The notes under the pieces were generated by a model. The model had not been told where the DNA came from. It did not search any database and saw nothing but the letters and a program-made list of their open reading frames with translations. Below are positions 61,429 through 64,000 of a DNA stretch of 64,000 bases, piece after piece; within the stretch, counting starts at the first letter, position 1, and every line of letters begins with the position of its first letter. The stretch is from Aquimarina sp. MAR_2010_214 (GTDB lineage Bacteria; Bacteroidota; Bacteroidia; Flavobacteriales; Flavobacteriaceae), in NCBI RefSeq assembly GCF_002846555.1, contig NZ_PJMS01000001.1, positions 186,001 to 250,000 on the forward strand, given 5' to 3'. Position numbers and translations under genes: made by a program.

Positions 61429-62529
61429 TTATAAAATACCGGTTTGCTTTTTATAAAAAGCATCTTGTTGCTTTTTCATCATCTCACGGGCAATCTTTTT
61501 CTTATACGCATACAATTCCTCTTCTTCAGAAAGATCACCATATACCTTATCATTAATCGTATGATCAGTTTCTAATAAAACTTTTCGCTGATCTTCTTTT
61601 TGCGCAACCCATGTTTTTATTTCGCTTTCTACATCTTCCAATTTAAAATCATACTCCCCTTTGGGAGAGAATAACTTTGCAAAAATAGGTGAGGTTTCTA
61701 TAGCCAGAAATAATAAAAAGATAAAAAATGAAGGCAACCAGGGTAACTCACTTAAGGCATTTACTCGAGCCATTAATCCATCAAAATTATCAATAATAGG
61801 TTGTGATGTAGTCACTTGATTATCATACTGGGTAACCAATTCTGTTTTTTGAATTTCTAAAGCAGTAACTCTCTCTGCATTCGCTTTTTTCAATTCGGCT
61901 AATGCTATCAAAGCTGCATCATGTTTCTCTCGTTTTTCTTTATATACAGGCCCTTTACCAATGATCTCAGTGCCTTTTCTTCCTTCGGCCTCTGCAATAT
62001 AGGTTTCATAAAGATCGTTTACCTCGGTTTCTTTGGTTGTTACTTCCTGTTTAAGTGTACTAATTTCAGAATCAATTGTAGCAATAGCTGGAGTATACTG
62101 CGTTGCAATTTGCTCTTTATTAGCTAAAGTGAAATCATTCTTTTGTTCAAGTAAAACACGATCAATTTCTTTTTCAAAAATCTTTAGCTCTAAAGGTTTA
62201 GAAATCACAACAGCGATTATAATGGCCAGAATAATTCTTGGTGACGCCTGCAGGAGTTCATCCATAAAATTATCTTTCTTCTTAATAGTAGACACAATAA
62301 ATCGATCCAGATTAAAGATCAATAGCCCCCAGATTAGGCCAAAGAAGATGGCTGTAAAATAGTTATCAAATACGGTATATAAGGCATAACTGGCAGCGAT
62401 AAAAGCCATTACTGCAGTAAAAAAAACTGTTGCTCCAATACCTGCATATTTATTCTGTTCTCCATCAGAACTATTAGCTAATATATCGGCATCTGCGCCC
62501 GAGCATAAAATAAAAAAACGTTTTAACAT
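61429..62529 (-). CDS. DUF4407 membrane protein
   Basis: 366 residues. Helices at about 33-55 and 60-80 and two more near 100-115 and 260-280 (ATVFFTAVMAFIAASYALYTVFDNYFTAIFFGLIWGLLIFNLDRFIVSTIKK; LPWLPSFFIFLLFLAIETSPIFAKL), with a long coiled coil between (about 125-245) and a charged coiled end. The LIFNLDRFIV signature is typical of DUF4407. Function unknown. Confidence 0.88.
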   Translation of the reverse strand: MLKRFFILCSGADADILANSSDGEQNKYAGIGATVFFTAVMAFIAASYALYTVFDNYFTAIFFGLIWGLLIFNLDRFIVSTIKKKDNFMDELLQASPRIILAIIIAVVISKPLELKIFEKEIDRVLLEQKNDFTLANKEQIATQYTPAIATIDSEISTLKQEVTTKETEVNDLYETYIAEAEGRKGTEIIGKGPVYKEKREKHDAALIALAELKKANAERVTALEIQKTELVTQYDNQVTTSQPIIDNFDGLMARVNALSELPWLPSFFIFLLFLAIETSPIFAKLFSPKGEYDFKLEDVESEIKTWVAQKEDQRKVLLETDHTINDKVYGDLSEEEELYAYKKKIAREMMKKQQDAFYKKQTGIL

Positions 62530-62643
62530 GATCTAAGGATTTTTGATTGACAATAAGTATAACGCTGATTTATAGCGATATGTTGCACAAAAAAACTCCC
62601 TAAGAGGAGTTTTTGTTCTTAAAATTATCAGAAAATTGAGCTG

Positions 62644-64000
62644 TTAATTATTCTCTTTTTGCACTTTTCTTCGAGCTCTTTGTTGTTCTTTTTTAGATTT
62701 TTGTATCCGCTTTCGTGCTTCTTTTCTCTCTTTGACAACTTCTTTTCTTGCTACATCACGAGCTATTTTAGCTTCGTCCATAGCTTTTCTACGAGCTTTT
62801 TCTGCTTTCCTTCTAGATTTATCAACATTACTTCGTGCCATCGCTCTTGCTTTCTCAGCTTGCTGCATAGCCATTCTAGCTTCTTCTCTAGCCATTTTTG
62901 TATGAACCATTGCCTGTTTTTCGGCCTCAAACCTTACTCTTTCAGCATGTCTCATCGCTTCTTCTCTTACCTTATGAGATCGTTCCCGGGCTCTATTCGA
63001 TTCTTCCATAGCAACAACTCTGGCCTTCTCAGCTTGTTCCATCGCTATCTCTCTTACTTGTTCTGCTTCATATCTTGCTTCTTCTCTTCGTTCCATTGCC
63101 AAGGTTCTTTCTACTTCTATTTGTTCCACCAATGCTTCTCTTTCTGCTGCCTCTCTTTCTACTGCTTCCATTGCTACTTCAGCTGCTTGCATCGCAAGTT
63201 CTGCTTCATGTTCAATTTCTTCATGTTCTGTCTGAGAATAAGAAGGTACTTTTGGAAGCTTCGATACTTTTGGTGCCTTATGCGGTTTTGGAGGCTTTGG
63301 AGCTTTTAATGCCTTATGTGCTTTTGGATAAGATTGAGGCATAGGAACAGTATTTACTCCTACTTTTGGAGGTGCTAGAGGTGCTGGAGGTGGAGGTGGA
63401 ATGAGATCATGCCCGTCTGGATTGGCCTTATACAATCTTGTATTTCGGTAGACTTTATTGAGTTTTTTGATAAATTTATCATTTGTGTTTTCTAATTTGA
63501 CGTTAAATTGAAACTCTGTTAACTCATGATCTTTCCACTGTTTTGTAGCATTATCAATAACAGTAGCTAAACCTGATAGATCAGTAGTTGTACCATTAAT
63601 ATTAATTTGTTCTCCACTAACTCTAATCTTGATTTTTTTATCAGGATGTGTTGGTGCTACAGTAGTACTAACTGTAGTACTTTTTTGTTGGGCTACCATC
63701 TTATTGTTAAATAAAAGAATACACCCGAAAAGGATTGGTAAAAATAACAGCAACCGAGTTGCAGCTTTTGTTTTAGAAAATTGTTGTGACATCATAACGA
63801 TTCGTTTTTTGGTTAATGAATAATTGATAGGACTCGCTAGTGCAGTTTGATGAGAACTGTTTGGATAATTAACGAGTAAGTCCATATATTGATGTATTGA
63901 AAACTGCTGCTTCAATACTTTTTGATCTGCAAGAAATTCATGATTTAATTTAATCGATTTTTTTACCCAAAACCACATTGGATTGAACCAAAAAATCACT
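62644..64000 (-). CDS. M56 (BlaR1-like) metallopeptidase, C-terminal part, with long coiled-coil tail
   Basis: The reading frame is open at the right edge, so the N-terminus with the first membrane helices and zinc motif is missing. What is seen: an M56 end (IFWFNPMWFWVKKSIKLNHEFLADQKVL, third zinc-ligand region, and TRLLLFLPILFGCILLF, the last helix), then ~100 residues with a beta-type domain, a Pro-rich linker (PPPPPAPLAPPK; KAPKPPKPHKAPK), and about 230 residues of Ala/Glu/Arg/Lys-rich coiled coil. Presumably the coiled coil is on the extracytoplasmic side. Pairs in this organism with BlaI-type repressors; its own BlaI would be expected past the right edge. Confidence 0.82.
   Translation of the reverse strand, partial: VIFWFNPMWFWVKKSIKLNHEFLADQKVLKQQFSIHQYMDLLVNYPNSSHQTALASPINYSLTKKRIVMMSQQFSKTKAATRLLLFLPILFGCILLFNNKMVAQQKSTTVSTTVAPTHPDKKIKIRVSGEQININGTTTDLSGLATVIDNATKQWKDHELTEFQFNVKLENTNDKFIKKLNKVYRNTRLYKANPDGHDLIPPPPPAPLAPPKVGVNTVPMPQSYPKAHKALKAPKPPKPHKAPKVSKLPKVPSYSQTEHEEIEHEAELAMQAAEVAMEAVEREAAEREALVEQIEVERTLAMERREEARYEAEQVREIAMEQAEKARVVAMEESNRARERSHKVREEAMRHAERVRFEAEKQAMVHTKMAREEARMAMQQAEKARAMARSNVDKSRRKAEKARRKAMDEAKIARDVARKEVVKERKEARKRIQKSKKEQQRARRKVQKENN

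Noticed and set aside
62659..63344. Long Ser/Phe/Leu-rich open frames opposite the M56 coiled-coil tail
   Set aside because: Antisense shadows of the repetitive Ala/Glu/Arg codons; no domain or promoter.

Overview
The window is AT-rich and gene-dense and reads as a chromosomal segment of a marine flavobacterium (Bacteroidota, Flavobacteriaceae; gene content is Aquimarina-like, but species cannot be fixed from sequence alone). The evidence is: several TTG-N19/20-TAnnTTTG promoters, the Bacteroidota type; secreted proteins ending in type IX secretion (T9SS) sorting domains; a DnaE with an N-terminal proofreading exonuclease; a ribosomal protein S16 with a long acidic tail; and families largely confined to the phylum (DUF4230, DUF4260, DUF4407, DUF6252-like, 7TM-AraC regulators).

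Layout. 1-2.4 kb: mevalonate-pathway genes (mvaD, mevalonate kinase-like) followed by a UbiA prenyltransferase cut by the window edge. 2.7-6.7 kb: tspO-tetR, a secreted protein, a BaiN-type flavoprotein and a GDPD phosphodiesterase. 6.7-12.1 kb: a degenerate tandem repeat, then a large periplasmic TPR-CHAT protease-like protein divergent from an ECF sigma factor and a membrane-anchored anti-sigma-like TPR protein. 12.4-16.9 kb: a small HTH protein, glutaryl-CoA dehydrogenase, a PepSY-like protein and the rpsP-rimM-trmN6 operon. 17.3-24.2 kb: a lipoprotein, dnaE, a membrane protein and thioredoxin. 24.3-26.1 kb: a DUF58 protein, tRNA-Asp and a small GIY-YIG endonuclease gene flanked by a 149-bp near-perfect direct repeat that starts inside the tRNA 3' end. 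26.1-33.4 kb: a SIMPL protein, a multidomain M4 protease, two tandem 7TM-AraC regulators and a DUF456 protein. 33.4-39.8 kb: a 190-bp MITE-like structured element, a BlaI/M56 operon with clear palindromic operators, a complete IS1595-family element with 8-bp target duplication, and three related TonB-C-like domains. 39.8-47.5 kb: housekeeping and small genes (ruvC, hemW with an apparent ATT start, a MutS-like ATPase and others). 47.6-48.8 kb: a SyrB2-like Fe/2-oxoglutarate enzyme in which the usual Asp/Ala of the iron site is Thr. 48.8-56.5 kb: a complete trans-4-hydroxyproline catabolic cluster with a divergent AraC regulator. 56.5-64 kb: a double-glycine RiPP-like precursor, a TPR-AraC regulator, a duplicated leucine-rich repeat T9SS protein, DUF4407, and an M56 protein with a coiled-coil tail cut by the window edge.

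How the parts work together. The hydroxyproline cluster encodes every step from trans-4-hydroxy-L-proline to 2-oxoglutarate (epimerase, D-amino-acid dehydrogenase, DapA-type deaminase, ketoglutarate-semialdehyde dehydrogenase) plus a DUF885 lipoprotein peptidase. With the secreted M4 protease this suggests use of collagen-like protein, although that link is inference. Signal transduction is heavy: ECF/anti-sigma/CHAT, BlaI/M56, and four AraC-type regulators, three of them membrane-linked. The items most likely to be new biology are the tRNA-Asp/GIY-YIG duplication module, the HQT iron-site enzyme, the CHAT/ECF periplasmic module, the orphan GG-leader peptide, and the FN3 domain split by an inserted carbohydrate-binding module.
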